Below are positions 22,405 to 30,443 of a stretch of DNA of 32,851 nt, in pieces; within the stretch, counting starts at the first letter, position 1, and each line of letters opens with the position of its first letter. The stretch comes from Pirellula staleyi DSM 6068 (GTDB lineage: Bacteria > Planctomycetota > Planctomycetia > Pirellulales > Pirellulaceae). The notes beneath the pieces were generated by a model, which was not told the origin of the DNA, ran no database searches, and worked only from the letters and a program-made list of their open reading frames with translations. The stretch spans positions 1 through 32,851 of the forward strand of contig CAMCMB010000080.1 in the NCBI GenBank assembly GCA_945875845.1, in the 5' to 3' direction. The translations under genes and the position numbers were made by a program.

Positions 22405-23628
22405 TTAACGCAGTCGCCAATCGACATGATTGTCGTAAGCCATGGATTTGTTAATGATTTGATAGAGCTCTGGGTTGTAAGCAGCTAAGTCCTCTCGGGT
22501 CTGGATCGCTCGCGGCCAAGCCGTCGGAGGAGGGGATTGCCCCACTGCAATGAAGTAAGCCAATACTCCGTACTTCCAATATTCTTTACGTCCATGGATC
22601 GCTTGCGTGCCTTGCCATTTGCCCGTCACAGCATGCTTCTCAAAAAGCTTCTTCAGCGATTCGTCAAGTCTTAGATCCATCCGATCGACGCGTAGTTCGT
22701 ATTGTTGCCACACATTCCTAGAGCGGTTCTCCCATTCTGGATCGACCGGCCGGGTCCCTGCTACTTGATAGATGGCATCTGCCAGCAGGTAAATCAAGTG
22801 ACTGTCTTGTTCGGCGCCTGGATTGCGAGTTGCGATGAGGTTCTCCTCTCCAACGACGATCAGCTTGGTCTGCGGCGAATACTCCATGAAACGCGCAAGG
22901 AGATCTGCGCTGTCGGGCCCGGTCGCTTTACCGTTAAGCTCCGGAAGGTTTGACAACGATTCTTGTTTGCCCAAGACGACCAGTTTGGTATCCGACGCAA
23001 TCAGGGCCTTAAGAATATCGTGACGGTAGGCGAACATCTTGCGGATGATGTCGTCTGCGACCAGCATAGATTCATCGCTCGCGTCTCGCCCCACAATCGT
23101 AAACTCTCTAGCCCAACTGAATTTCGTATAGTAGGGATCGATCCCCAGCTTCACGGGTGGCGGCTCTACGCTGGGAAGTATTCTAGGGAATTGGTATCGC
23201 CAATCGATTCCGGAACCTAGCCGAAACGTGGAGCGAACAAGCTCATATCCCATTGGATCGTAAACCTTGAGCTGTTCCCGCTTTCCAATGGGACCGTGAT
23301 TCCAATTGTTGATCCGATTGCAGTCAAAGTAAGCTTGGCAAATCTCGGCCCAGTACTCGCCCGAGTTCGAACCAGCATACGCGTTCTCGTATAGCTTCTT
23401 TTCCTTGGCATTTTGATACGTGTCCCGCAATCGCGCATTCCAAGTAGGATCGTGGCCTCGCAATGCGGAATCGATCGTGTGGCAAAACTCATGCACTCCG
23501 ATGCTCTCATCGTCATAGCGATCCGGGGCGAGACCTAGGAGATTCTCTTCTCCGAAACTGGTTGGCTTTCCACCGGTTCCTCGAACTCGCTCATTCTGGA
23601 ATGCCGGGTTGGGGTGGTTTTCCCGGCA
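22405..23628 (-). pseudogene. 5'-truncated zinc metallopeptidase-like gene (two related modules)
   Basis: The frame is open from 23628 to the stop at 22405, but upstream of VHEFCH it has no ATG, GTG or TTG; the first possible start is GTG 23496, inside the active-site block. Readable upstream residues (NPAFQNERVRGTGGKPTSFG, EENLLGLAPDRYDDESIG) still look like protein under selection. Module 1 has the zinc motif HEFCH and a downstream Glu in EYWAEICQAYFDCN. Module 2 repeats the pattern in degenerate form: VVGEENL, HLIYLL in place of HExxH, DPEW, then GRKEYWKYGVLAYF. The protein ends at DNHVDWRLR. The N-terminal half of module 1 is missing, so the gene was probably cut by a deletion that joined it to the S9 peptidase gene, which it overlaps by 38 bp in another frame. 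An S9-metallopeptidase fusion by frameshifting is not supported by a slippery site. Confidence 0.65.
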
Positions 23629-26164
23629 TCAAGTGTTTGACGAAATAATCGTTCATGCGGCGTTGTCCGTACGCCCCTCCCATACCATGTCCAGCGTTTG
23701 GAATAACCAACAAATCAAAATCCTTGTTGGCTCGAATGAGCGCGTCCGCAAATCGCATGGTGGACTCGGGAGGAACGTTTGTGTCCATCTCTCCCACGAT
23801 CAAAAAAAGCTTGCCTTGCAGTCGATGAGCGTTGTCAATGTTAGAACATTCCGCGTAGTGAGGCCCAACTGGATATCCCATCCACTGTTCGTTCCATGAC
23901 GCCTTGTCCATTCGATTGTCATGGCAACCGCAGGCCGCGACGGCCACTTGATAGAACTCAGGATGAAATAAAACCGCAGCGGCAGCATTCTGTCCACCCG
24001 CAGAAGTCCCATAGATTCCGACGCGTGAAAGATCTAGCTCTGCATATTTGGCCGCAGCCGACTGCATCCATAAAATGCGATCCAGGAAACCTCCATCTTT
24101 GAGGTTTTTCCAGCAAACATCATGAAACGCTTTGGACCGGTTCGCGGTACCCATCCCATCGATCTTGACGACGATGAAGCCTAACCGAGTCAGCGATTCG
24201 TATCGTATGGCAGGGCTAAACGTTTTTGGGACAAACGAGCTTTGCGGCCCAGCGTAAATATCCTCAATGACAGGATACTTTTTCTTGGGATCAAAGTCCT
24301 TGGGGCGGCAAATGATTCCCCAAATGTCGGTTTGATTGTCGCGTCCTTTGGATACAAATACTTCGGGTGCCGTCCATCCACTCGCACTGAGTTCGGTGAT
24401 GTCGGAACTTTCAAGGTCGCAGACTTTTTCGCCATCTGACACTCGTCTAAGCTCGCTGACGGGAGCAAGGTCCACGCGTGAGAATGTGTCGATTACGAAG
24501 TCTCGCTTGGGCGAGAATTGAATCGTGTGGTTGCCGTTTCCCTCGGTAAGCCATACCAGTTTTCCTGTGTCCAAAGAGACATAGCCAAAGTGGATAAGGT
24601 ACGGATCTTGATTTTCACGGCCGCTGGCGCTGAACCAAACGATACGGTTCTGTTCATCGACCGATTCCACGCTTCGAATCACAATTCCCGTTGGCGTCAG
24701 GACCCGTTTTTCATTGCCCGATGTGGCGTCGACCAAGATGAGTTGCCGCCAACCATTTTTTTCCGTGGTATAGAGGATTTCATGGGATGCATCGAGCCAC
24801 TGAACCATCGCGAGACGTTGATTCTCGGTGTGGGCCGTCCAAATATAGGTCTCGGATTTTTCATCGATGATGTTTCGAGCACCGCCGTCTTGGAGAGCCA
24901 CTTCAATCACGCGAAATCGACCATGCCCACGGTCCGTTTGCTCATAAGTGAACTTCGAGCCATCTTTGTGAAAGCGAATACGTGGACGCTGCCACTCGTG
25001 CTCGAATAGATCCACCGTTGGTTTGATCTGCTCGCCGGTCTCCACTCGCAGGAGATTCAGTTCGTAGATTGGAAAGGGATCGCCAGGCAAGACGTAGGGG
25101 CTTGTTTCTAGTTTCGCTCGACCGCCATCGGGTGGCGAAGAACGTATCCTATGTACCGGTTGTTTCTCAACCGACTTTTCACGAAACGCGACGATCGTCT
25201 GCGAGTCAGGCGACCAACTCAGTTGGCCATAGGCATCGGATTCTGTACCATCCTTGGTCAATACGCTTCGCTCGTCGGAGTCCACACGTTTCAGAATAAC
25301 ATTGTGGTCCTGAACCATTGCTTGCCACTTGCCATCCGGGGAAATCAAATCGCGCCCTCCCGCACTTGAACCCGTCGGTCGACGACGGGTCGGCGAATTG
25401 GATGCAATGGGCCGACCATCCACCACGATTGAGGAATGGCTTTCCTGAGCCGTCACCACGCCTAAACTTTCACCTTGAGCATTCACGATCTGCCAACGAT
25501 GACCGCCAAACGTATGCTGATCCTTGGAGGAACCCGCTTCGATTTTTCCGTAACTCTGTTTGCTGCCATCGTCGCTCAGCCAGAATATTTCGATGGATGA
25601 CTTGGTGCGATTCTCAAAGGTGATGGAGCTATCGCTTCCACTGGCTCCACCACTGTTCGACTGGGAGGTGCGCGGCGTTGGTTTTCCCGGGGGATTGACA
25701 ACCTCGGAAAGCGTTTTGGACTGACTGTCCCAACGATACGATTGATCGTTTCCGATGAGGATCGGTTGATTTGGAAGCGAAAAATCCAAGCGTTCGATGG
25801 GCAAGTGTGTGCTTTTGGTAGTGGCCCCGATCGATTTTGCGACCGCTTCGTGATCGAAGGCAAACTCGCGTTTCCCCCGCTCCGCATCGACCAGAATGAA
25901 CTCCCTGCCACCTTGCGGTAGATCATTGCGATACCAAAACGTACTGGTTCCATCGATCCAATTGGGAGCAACACGATTGCGGTAGATTTTACCGCCGTCC
26001 CTCGGTCCGCGATTTCGTTCTTGTGGAGATTCTGGTTCCGATGAAACCGTTGGAAGGTTAGAATCTTCCAGGTAAGATGCGGAACAAAAGACTTGGGGTT
26101 GCTGTATGAGGAAACTCATTGCAAGAACGTGTTGAGACAAGAATGCAAGTTGGTTGCCTGGCAC
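23591..26164 (-). CDS. S9 family serine peptidase (DPP IV-like) with VHL-like insert
   Basis: 857 residues, GTG start; ATG 26119 is an alternative. Expected to remove dipeptides or short peptides from the N-terminus of substrates, probably in the envelope, although the N-terminus is not a clean signal peptide. Order: GKIYRNRVAPNWIDGTSTFW opening of the DPP4 N-terminal region; a VHL beta-domain-like insert at residues about 178-248; an eight-bladed propeller (TYEQTDRGHGRFRVIE, YIWTAHTENQRLAMVQWLDA and others); then the alpha/beta hydrolase domain with the catalytic triad S721 (GIYGTSAGGQ), D794 (GEMDTNV) and H826 (NAGHGMGG). The family's usual length is 700-850. The last residues MPGKPPQPGIPE run into the truncated metallopeptidase frame, so the extreme C-terminus may be an artefact of the fusion. 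Confidence 0.92.
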   Translation of the reverse strand: MPGNQLAFLSQHVLAMSFLIQQPQVFCSASYLEDSNLPTVSSEPESPQERNRGPRDGGKIYRNRVAPNWIDGTSTFWYRNDLPQGGREFILVDAERGKREFAFDHEAVAKSIGATTKSTHLPIERLDFSLPNQPILIGNDQSYRWDSQSKTLSEVVNPPGKPTPRTSQSNSGGASGSDSSITFENRTKSSIEIFWLSDDGSKQSYGKIEAGSSKDQHTFGGHRWQIVNAQGESLGVVTAQESHSSIVVDGRPIASNSPTRRRPTGSSAGGRDLISPDGKWQAMVQDHNVILKRVDSDERSVLTKDGTESDAYGQLSWSPDSQTIVAFREKSVEKQPVHRIRSSPPDGGRAKLETSPYVLPGDPFPIYELNLLRVETGEQIKPTVDLFEHEWQRPRIRFHKDGSKFTYEQTDRGHGRFRVIEVALQDGGARNIIDEKSETYIWTAHTENQRLAMVQWLDASHEILYTTEKNGWRQLILVDATSGNEKRVLTPTGIVIRSVESVDEQNRIVWFSASGRENQDPYLIHFGYVSLDTGKLVWLTEGNGNHTIQFSPKRDFVIDTFSRVDLAPVSELRRVSDGEKVCDLESSDITELSASGWTAPEVFVSKGRDNQTDIWGIICRPKDFDPKKKYPVIEDIYAGPQSSFVPKTFSPAIRYESLTRLGFIVVKIDGMGTANRSKAFHDVCWKNLKDGGFLDRILWMQSAAAKYAELDLSRVGIYGTSAGGQNAAAAVLFHPEFYQVAVAACGCHDNRMDKASWNEQWMGYPVGPHYAECSNIDNAHRLQGKLFLIVGEMDTNVPPESTMRFADALIRANKDFDLLVIPNAGHGMGGAYGQRRMNDYFVKHLMPGKPPQPGIPE
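25421..25633 (-). other. Region of the S9 gene encoding a VHL beta-like domain
   Basis: Residues 178-248 contain SITFENRTKSSIEIFWLSDD, then GSKQSYGKIEAGSSKDQHTF and GHRWQIVNAQGESLGVV. The order N-R, I-E-I-F-W-L, G, Y-G, I, G, Q-H-T-F, H-W matches the von Hippel-Lindau beta domain, known in eukaryotic VHL and, from memory, in some planctomycete S9 peptidases. It lies between a Pro/Gly/Ser-rich linker and the propeller. Confidence 0.7.
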
Positions 26165-26284
26165 GATACCACTTTCAATTTCGTAGGATTACTTCGGATT
26201 CGCTTATTGTAATCATGGGACGAACGATTGTGGTTCGTTGAATTGGTTCAACATAGGCATCCCGTTTTTAAAAAGGTAGAAAAT

Positions 26285-28366
26285 TTGCAACTCACATTCG
26301 TTTTCCAACTCGTCCTAATCGCCAACTGCTTCTGGCTTAGCATGGCTTACGCCCAGGACGCCGATTGGCCAGAGTATCTCGGAGGTAAAGAGCGCAATCT
26401 TTATTCGCCGCTCGCACAGATCCATCGCGAGAACGTATCCCGTTTGGAAGTTGCTTGGACCTATGAGACTGGGGATGCAGACGAATATCAAGCGAACAAC
26501 TTAATCATCGACGGTCGTCTCTACACGCCGACTCCGTCCCGCAAGGTGGTGGCACTCAACGCGGCCACGGGCCAGGAACTCTGGAAATGGGATCCTGCGA
26601 ATGAAAACACGGGGCCGGGCCGAGCGCGGCAGCGAGGGTTGGTTTATTGGACGAATGAAAGCGGAGGAGAGCAGCGATTGTTCACCTCAGTAGACGGCCT
26701 CCTTTTCGCAATCGATCCGAAAACCGGAAAAACAATCCGAAGCTTCGGTGAGAATGGCTCGATCAATCTCGGTTCGGGTTTGAACACGCCTGGAATCGTC
26801 TACCAAGATGTTTTGATCGTGGGTGGACTCGGAGGCAAGGGAGCGGTCCGAGCATTCGATGTCCGGACGGGCGTGCAGCGTTGGATATTCCACCTGATTC
26901 CACGGCCTGGTGAGGTAGGTTACGAGACTTGGCCCCCCGATGCTCACCAAAACGCGACAGGACTGATGCCATGGTGCGGACAGTCCCTAGATGAAAAACG
27001 AGGTATCGTCTACGTCGCGACCAAGACGGCGGAGCCGGATTTTTATGGAGGTACACGAAAAGGGGCGAATCTGTTTGCCAACTGCTTGCTCGCGCTCAAC
27101 GCCGCTACTGGAGAACGGATTTGGCATTTTCAAATCGTGCATCACGATTTGCTCGACAAAGACTTGCCCTGTGCGCCAGTACTCCTAACCGTCAACCACG
27201 GCGGAAAGCGAATCGATGCGGTCGCACAAGGTACCAAACACGGTTTGCTCTTTGTATTCAATCGTGTCACGGGTGAACCGCTCTGGCCCATTGAGGAGCG
27301 GCCCGTTCCGCAATCCGATTTGGTCGGCGAGCAAGCTTGGCCGACCCAACCGTTCCCCACCAAGCCACCGCCACTGATGCGGCAGCGTTACACCGAAGAC
27401 GATACCTCGAACCTTTCGCCAGCGACCCGTCAGCTGACGCTCGATCGGATTCAGGCAGCGCCCAACTTTGGTCCTTTTCCCGCACCCAGTCTAAACGAGA
27501 CAGTGATGTTCCCTGGATTCGACGGTGGCATGGAGTGGGGTGGCGGCGCGGCGGATCCCGACGGGATATACTATGTCAACATCAATGAAATCCCGTGGCT
27601 GCTGCAAATGATCGAAACCCGTCATGCGGATGGCTCGAAGCTGATCCCGGGCGAACGCGATTACTTGGTCTATTGCGGCGTCTGCCACGGCCTCGAGCTA
27701 AAGGGTAATCTCGACTTAAAGTTTCCGCCGCTGCTCGATATCGAAAAGCGAAAGACTCGGGCTGAGATTGAGCTGATGACACGCAAGGGAGGAGGACGAA
27801 TGCCCTCTTATTCCGACATGCCAGAGGCCAAACGCGCAGCGATTATCGACTACGTGCTCAGTCAAGGTGTTCCCAAAACAACGCCCAAGGATGAATCGGC
27901 GACTCGCCAGGCGGCAACGGTCGTCGCAGAAGATGGACCGGGCTATGCCTTTGGCGGATTCCGTCGCTGGCTTGACACGGAAGGCTACCCCGCGATAAAG
28001 CCGCCATGGGGCACTCTGAATGCAGTGGATCTCAATACGGGCGAGATTAAATGGAAGGTTGTGTTAGGCGAATATCCCGAACTGACCGCCCGGGGGATCC
28101 CGCCAACGGGTACGGAGAACTACGGCGGCCCACTGGTGACGGCCGGTGGCTTAATCTTCATTGGAGCCACAGAAGACGAAGCATTTCGTGCGTTCGATAA
28201 GCAGACGGGCGAAATGCTTTGGAAAGTGAAACTGCCGTTTGGCGGCAACGCCAGCCCCAGTACTTACACCGTCAATGGACGCCAGTTTGTTGTCGTTTCC
28301 GCAGGCGGAGGCAAGGGTGGCCGCCCACGTGGCGGAACTTTGGTGGCGTATGCGCTACGCCCATGA
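26285..28366 (+). CDS. PQQ-dependent dehydrogenase with embedded c-type cytochrome domain
   Basis: 693 residues from TTG 26285, chosen because AAAAAGGTAG lies 5-14 bases upstream and the next residues form a clean signal peptide (LTFVFQLVLIANCFWLSMAYA, cleaved before QDADWPEYLG). Membrane-associated or periplasmic oxidation of an alcohol or sugar is expected, with PQQ as cofactor. Propeller blades carry the W-docking pattern (ALNAATGQELWKWDP, AIDPKTGKTIRSFG, ALNAATGERIWHFQ, AVDLNTGEIKWKV, AFDKQTGEMLWKV). A cytochrome c domain (about residues 455-545) with CGVCH (C464, C467, H468) is inserted before the last blades, giving an internal electron acceptor. The frame from TTG 26228 adds 19 residues and is less likely. 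It is divergent from the S9 gene; 120 bp separate the starts. Confidence 0.9.
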   Translation: MQLTFVFQLVLIANCFWLSMAYAQDADWPEYLGGKERNLYSPLAQIHRENVSRLEVAWTYETGDADEYQANNLIIDGRLYTPTPSRKVVALNAATGQELWKWDPANENTGPGRARQRGLVYWTNESGGEQRLFTSVDGLLFAIDPKTGKTIRSFGENGSINLGSGLNTPGIVYQDVLIVGGLGGKGAVRAFDVRTGVQRWIFHLIPRPGEVGYETWPPDAHQNATGLMPWCGQSLDEKRGIVYVATKTAEPDFYGGTRKGANLFANCLLALNAATGERIWHFQIVHHDLLDKDLPCAPVLLTVNHGGKRIDAVAQGTKHGLLFVFNRVTGEPLWPIEERPVPQSDLVGEQAWPTQPFPTKPPPLMRQRYTEDDTSNLSPATRQLTLDRIQAAPNFGPFPAPSLNETVMFPGFDGGMEWGGGAADPDGIYYVNINEIPWLLQMIETRHADGSKLIPGERDYLVYCGVCHGLELKGNLDLKFPPLLDIEKRKTRAEIELMTRKGGGRMPSYSDMPEAKRAAIIDYVLSQGVPKTTPKDESATRQAATVVAEDGPGYAFGGFRRWLDTEGYPAIKPPWGTLNAVDLNTGEIKWKVVLGEYPELTARGIPPTGTENYGGPLVTAGGLIFIGATEDEAFRAFDKQTGEMLWKVKLPFGGNASPSTYTVNGRQFVVVSAGGGKGGRPRGGTLVAYALRP

Positions 28367-28390
28367 TGCCATGATGCCATGACGCCCATG

Positions 28391-28417
28391 AAAAGGGGTC
28401 AGGCCCTAATTCCTTTT
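28391..28417 (+). repeat. Short inverted repeat after the PQQ dehydrogenase gene
   Basis: AAAAGG (28391-28396) and CCTTTT (28412-28417) flank GGTCAGGCCCTAATT, preceded by CATGATGC direct repeats (28368-28380). It could form a terminator-like hairpin. The GGGGTCAGGCCCTAATTCC stretch resembles intergenic repeats that I recall from planctomycete genomes. Confidence 0.4.
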
Positions 28418-28553
28418 GGCGACATGCATGTCGCAACTCACCGAAGAGGCTTCGCCGAGCACACCGTGGCACGTAATGCATGATGTGTCACGGGGCTGAT
28501 TTCAGTCCCAGCTTGTGAATGAAGTGAAATGTAATGCAAAAGGAAAGGAAACT

Positions 28554-28706
28554 ATGTCGAAAACAGAAACAACTAAACCGGTGCTGTAGCACCGTTTCAA
28601 CCACATCAAGCTGGCTGTCTGGGCCAATGTAAACAAGGGCCAAACATGGCACAACGTCGTTGTCACTCGGAGATTCCTGGGAAAAGAAGGGTGGAATCAC
28701 ACTTTT
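28554..28706 (+). pseudogene. Disrupted small gene of unknown function upstream of tRNA-Ser
   Basis: ATG 28554 has an excellent ribosome-binding site (AGGAAAGGAA). The frame reads MSKTETTKPVL, then TAG (28587-28589), then continues in the same frame as HRFNHIKLAVWANVNKGQTW, HNVVVTRRFLGKEGWNHTF. I recall small planctomycete proteins of the form 'KPV..R.G...ASVWANE...G..YNVTVTRSYKDG..W..T.SFGRDDLL', so this looks like one copy. The stop sits in the palindrome CGGTGCTGTAGCACCG; removing its central CTGTAG would restore 'KPV-HRF'. The expected SFGRDDLL end is missing: homology stops where the 16-bp palindrome CCAATGAAATCATTGG begins. Confidence 0.5.
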
Positions 28707-28722
28707 CCAATGAAATCATTGG
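28707..28722. repeat. 16-bp palindrome CCAATGAAATCATTGG, copy 1
   Basis: Exact duplicate of 28832-28847. It lies 9 bp from the 3' end of the tRNA-Ser gene and exactly at the point where the small pseudogene loses its expected sequence. Confidence 0.85.
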
Positions 28723-28731
28723 TCAAATCAG

Positions 28732-28818
28732 CGGATGGGGAGGGATTCGAACCCACGGACGCCTTTCGACGTCTCCGGTTTTCAAGACCGGTGCAATAAA
28801 CCGCTCTGCCACCCATCC
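28732..28818 (-). tRNA. tRNA-Ser (anticodon UGA)
   Basis: 87 nt, class II. Minus-strand reading: acceptor GGATGGG pairs with CCCATCC, discriminator G, no encoded CCA. D-arm GCA/TGC; anticodon stem CCGGT/ACCGG closing CTTGAAA, giving anticodon TGA (reads UCA and probably UCG); long variable arm with GACG/CGTC stem; T-arm with TTCGAAT loop. The T stem GTGGG/CCCTC has one T-T mismatch at the second pair (positions 50-64). The 16-bp palindromes lie on both sides. Confidence 0.93.
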
Positions 28819-28831
28819 GAGTTGATTTTCG

Positions 28832-28847
28832 CCAATGAAATCATTGG
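28832..28847. repeat. 16-bp palindrome CCAATGAAATCATTGG, copy 2
   Basis: Identical to 28707-28722 and located 13 bp upstream of the tRNA 5' end. The palindrome has 6- to 7-bp arms around AA. Confidence 0.85.
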
Positions 28848-29323
28848 CTTTATTCGCGTTGTGCCAATCGCTTCCATAAGCCCGAAAAGCAATGTACCCT
28901 TTTGCGAACCTCACACCCTGAGATTCTAGCCGCAAATCTAACGCAATGCGACCCCGAAAGCCGAGACCCGCTCCCCCTGTCCAAGAACGGGCACCACGCA
29001 TTCAATCATCGGCGTTCCGACATCTTCGAGCGAGCGGGCTGTTGATTTAATGGTACGACGGACTTCCTAGTCCGTCGAATTCCCCATCGACGGACTTGGA
29101 AGTCCGTCGTACATCTGAATGCAAATTCTATCTCACATGATGACGCCTCCCGAAAGCTATCGAGAAATAGCAACTATGGCGGATTGTCGCTTCTTGCCAC
29201 CGGACTGCCAACGTGCTCCAATCAAATTCCAAACGGTTGGCACAACAGTCCATGTGGTGTCGGCAACGTGCTGCCGCCTCACTAGCTCCTTCCTTACCTT
29301 TCCAACACCAAAGTCCATCAGTC
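28848..29323. other. Intergenic region with a truncated MITE-like element (29036-29112)
   Basis: No credible gene. 29036-29112 has the left end CGGGCTGTTGATTTAATGG and both ACGGACTT/AAGTCCGT palindromes but lacks the right terminal inverted repeat: the sequence departs after CGTCGTAC. From 29113 to 29323 is the upstream region of the TlpA-like lipoprotein gene; no clear promoter was identified. Confidence 0.7.
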
Positions 29324-30367
29324 ATGCGAATTCTATGCACTGTCCTAACGACGATTGCTATTCTGTTTGCCGGATGCAACACGTCGACCGTGCCGGCCTC
29401 AAATGCCCCCGCTGTCGCGAAATTGATGACCAAGGCTCAAGTGCAAGCGCAGTCAGGTGACTTCAATGGCGCTTATGCTTCGCTCAAAAGCGCGGAACGT
29501 TTGGATAAAACGAACCGAGGCACGCTGATCCGCTTGGTGCAATTGGGACAAGATCTGGCTTTGCTGTCCCCCGCCGCTCAAAATGACGCCAAGAGCTCCG
29601 CATTGTTTCTAGAGTCCGCCCAATTCGGTCGCCAGCTCATGGCCATTGGTTCGTTGACGCCTCAAGAGAAGGAAATCCTTGGAACTGCCATTTATAACGA
29701 AGGCTGCATTTTCGCGAAAAGTGGCAAGACGGACGAAGCGGTTAAGTCGATCGGTGAGGCAATCGAACTCGGTTTCAATGATCTGAAATTACTCCAAGAG
29801 GACTCCGATCTCGTTTCCATTCGCGGACTCGATTCCTTCCAAGGTTTCCAATCCCGCATTGAGGAAAAAAAAGCAGAGGAGTTGGCAAAGGAGAAGGCGA
29901 ACGTTCTCGAATTGTTTGCAAACAACAAGCCGTTTGATTTCGATTTCGAACTGCCCGACTTGGACGAAAAAATGACTCGACTGTCCGATTGGAAAGGCAA
30001 GGTCGTTATCGTCGACATCTGGGGTACTTGGTGCCCGCCGTGCAGGATGGAAATTCCCCATTTTGTGGACTTGCACAACAAGTACCACGATCAAGGCTTG
30101 GAAATTATCGGCATCAACTACGAAAACCGCGACACCAGCGAAGCCGTAGCATTAATTAAGAAATTCATTACCGAATACAATATGCCCTATACCTGCGTTA
30201 TCGGCGATGATGACACTCGAAAAAAGATTCCTGATTTCCAGGCATTCCCGACGACGATTTTCATCGATCGAATGGGCAAAGTGCGATTGAAGGAAGTTGG
30301 ATACAAGCCGCTGAACGTGTTGGAAGCAATCGTAAGCACTTTGCTTGACGAACCCTCAGTGCAGTAA
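29324..30367 (+). CDS. Lipoprotein with C-terminal TlpA-like thioredoxin domain
   Basis: 347 residues. Lipoprotein signal peptide MRILCTVLTTIAILFAG with lipidated C18 (LFAGC). Residues about 30-200 are helical (AQSGDFNGAYASLKSAERLD, EGCIFAKSGKTDEAVKSIGE), TPR-like. The thioredoxin domain begins near FDFDFELPDLDEKMTRLSDW; redox pair WCPPC (C237, C240); IIGINYENRD, FPTTIFIDRMGKVRLKEVGY with the cis-Pro in FPTT. A periplasmic thiol-disulfide reductase is expected. ATG 29324 is chosen over ATG 29213, since the longer form would bury the lipobox. It is the intact counterpart of the decayed gene at 10986-11660. It is followed by the GCTCGGCAGGAGCC inverted pair. Confidence 0.88.
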   Translation: MRILCTVLTTIAILFAGCNTSTVPASNAPAVAKLMTKAQVQAQSGDFNGAYASLKSAERLDKTNRGTLIRLVQLGQDLALLSPAAQNDAKSSALFLESAQFGRQLMAIGSLTPQEKEILGTAIYNEGCIFAKSGKTDEAVKSIGEAIELGFNDLKLLQEDSDLVSIRGLDSFQGFQSRIEEKKAEELAKEKANVLELFANNKPFDFDFELPDLDEKMTRLSDWKGKVVIVDIWGTWCPPCRMEIPHFVDLHNKYHDQGLEIIGINYENRDTSEAVALIKKFITEYNMPYTCVIGDDDTRKKIPDFQAFPTTIFIDRMGKVRLKEVGYKPLNVLEAIVSTLLDEPSVQ

Positions 30368-30443
30368 GCCTTCAGGAGGGTCTTTCGCCCCTTCGGCCCT
30401 TCGGACTTGGAGGTCGCCTCGCCGCCCTTTGGCATTGCGTCGT

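Noticed and set aside
23580-23640. Programmed frameshift making an S9-metallopeptidase fusion
   Set aside because: The needed shift is +1 or -2. The local sequence CCGGGAAAACCACCCC would favour -1 slippage, which leads to the third frame and a stop, so truncation is the simpler explanation.
24518-25009. 163-codon forward ORF within the S9 peptidase gene
   Set aside because: It is antisense to a clearly coding propeller region and has no independent start signals or motif.
28488-28700. 70-codon minus-strand ORF upstream of tRNA-Ser
   Set aside because: It is antisense to the disrupted small gene with a good ribosome-binding site, and has no protein-like features of its own.
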